From CAZXYS01 sp964645005 (lineage in GTDB: Bacteria > Bacteroidota > Ignavibacteria > Kapaibacteriales > UBA2268): a DNA stretch of 64,000 bases. Position numbers and translations under genes: made by a program. Location: NCBI GenBank assembly GCA_964645005.1, contig CAZXYS010000023.1, positions 1 to 64,000 on the forward strand. The letters are read 5' to 3'. Within the stretch, counting starts at the first letter, position 1. Every line of letters begins with the position of its first letter. The notes under the pieces were generated by a model. That model did no database searches and had not been told where the DNA came from. It worked only from the letters and a program-made list of their open reading frames with translations. This document shows positions 63,663 to 64,000 of the stretch, piece after piece.

Positions 63663-64000
63663 ATGAAATTTCAAATAATAGTATTAATAGTAATTATAAT
63701 CTCAGCTTCTCAGTTGAATTCCGGAACTTGGAAAGAGATTGATGAAGTCATTAAATACAATGATGACAGTTCCGCAACTTATCAACTGCTTTATAGAGCA
63801 ATTGACTGTTTCGATAAAAATAACTGTATAGCCGTAGGCAACCTGGGATTAGGATCGCCATGGGACAGACATACGTCAGATGGCGGCAAAACGTGGAATA
63901 CATCACTTAGAGACACCCATAAGTTAAGATACAATGATGATGGAACGGTCGATATGATTTATGATCCATCAATTGTTCTTGAGGTTGAATATGTAAGTAA
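63663..64000 (+). CDS. Secreted protein with BNR/YCF48-like repeat, 5' part only
   Basis: The gene starts at the ATG at 63663 and runs off the window. A signal peptide (about 1-20) is followed by CIAVGNLGLGSPWDRHTSDGGKTWNT, which is a BNR/YCF48-like Asp-box (TSDGGKTW). It is likely another T9SS cargo protein, like the gene before it. The C-terminus cannot be seen. Confidence 0.7.
   Translation, partial: MKFQIIVLIVIIISASQLNSGTWKEIDEVIKYNDDSSATYQLLYRAIDCFDKNNCIAVGNLGLGSPWDRHTSDGGKTWNTSLRDTHKLRYNDDGTVDMIYDPSIVLEVEYVS

Noticed and set aside
1..64000. CRISPR array, full prophage or secretion-system gene cluster
   Set aside because: No regularly spaced repeats of 25-40 bases, no phage structural genes and no cluster of secretion-machine genes were found.

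Overview
The window reads as a chromosome segment of a Bacteroidota/Chlorobi-type bacterium, most likely the Ignavibacteria/Kapabacteria side of that group and probably from a metagenome assembly. Several things point there. Three complete secreted proteins end in type IX secretion (T9SS) C-terminal sorting domains. There is a Bacteroidetes-type LptD, and there are choice-of-anchor-D (ASH) and VWA surface proteins. The tmRNA tag ends in NYAMAA. Moderately AT-rich spacers carry many short dispersed repeats. One run of exactly 100 N (20970-21069) is an assembly gap. Taxonomy is inference; nothing in the window fixes it.

Layout. 1-4.0 kb: a membrane PASTA protein, an NrnA-like DHH phosphoesterase and L-lysine 6-transaminase. 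4.3-10.8 kb: a four-gene cluster on one strand, made of an ECF sigma factor, an anti-sigma-like protein carrying its own outer-membrane barrel, an ASH lipoprotein and a 1273-residue VWA/WD40/ASH/T9SS protein. 10.8-19.9 kb: a flippase-like membrane protein, LptD, an HPt protein, RNase P RNA, a C4 zinc-ribbon coiled-coil protein with Nif3, and an outer-membrane protein. 20.6-21.4 kb: three tandem acidic microproteins interrupted by the gap. 22-26 kb: a TPR histidine kinase and an NtrC-type response regulator with a sigma-54-like promoter. 26-28 kb: an Imm11-like protein, HicBA and an SDR. 28.1-28.5 kb: tmRNA and its terminator.

28.5-34 kb holds a secreted protein, an SPFH protein, an acetyltransferase-like protein, a DUF985 cupin and an outer-membrane protein. 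A frameshifted, truncated tyrosine integrase sits at 34.3-34.9 kb, just before uvrC. Two small AT-rich orphan genes follow, then two T9SS cargo proteins (a BNR/exo-alpha-sialidase-like protein and an S8 protease). At 43.4-45.4 kb the usual yebC-ruvC neighbourhood is split by a RAYT (REP-associated transposase) gene flanked by REP-like hairpins. 45.5-50.4 kb: a GH106-like glycosidase lipoprotein, a decayed HEPN gene pair, a RelE-type toxin-antitoxin pair and an amidase. 50.5-61.8 kb: homocysteine methyltransferase/MTHFR, a PHP protein with proS, a nucleotidyltransferase-like pair, an ABC exporter, asnB and pdxJ. The right end has a T9SS cargo gene broken at an 11-C tract and the start of another secreted protein.

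How the genes relate. Housekeeping genes (uvrC, ruvC, rnpB, ssrA, proS, pdxJ, asnB) are mixed with envelope genes and signalling modules. The accessory content is small: toxin-antitoxin-like pairs, one RAYT, one integrase relic and many short dispersed palindromic repeats. No CRISPR array, no full prophage and no tRNA gene was seen. The best candidates for undescribed biology are the tandem acidic microproteins, the sigma factor/anti-sigma-barrel/VWA-propeller cluster, and the homopolymer-interrupted T9SS cargo gene.
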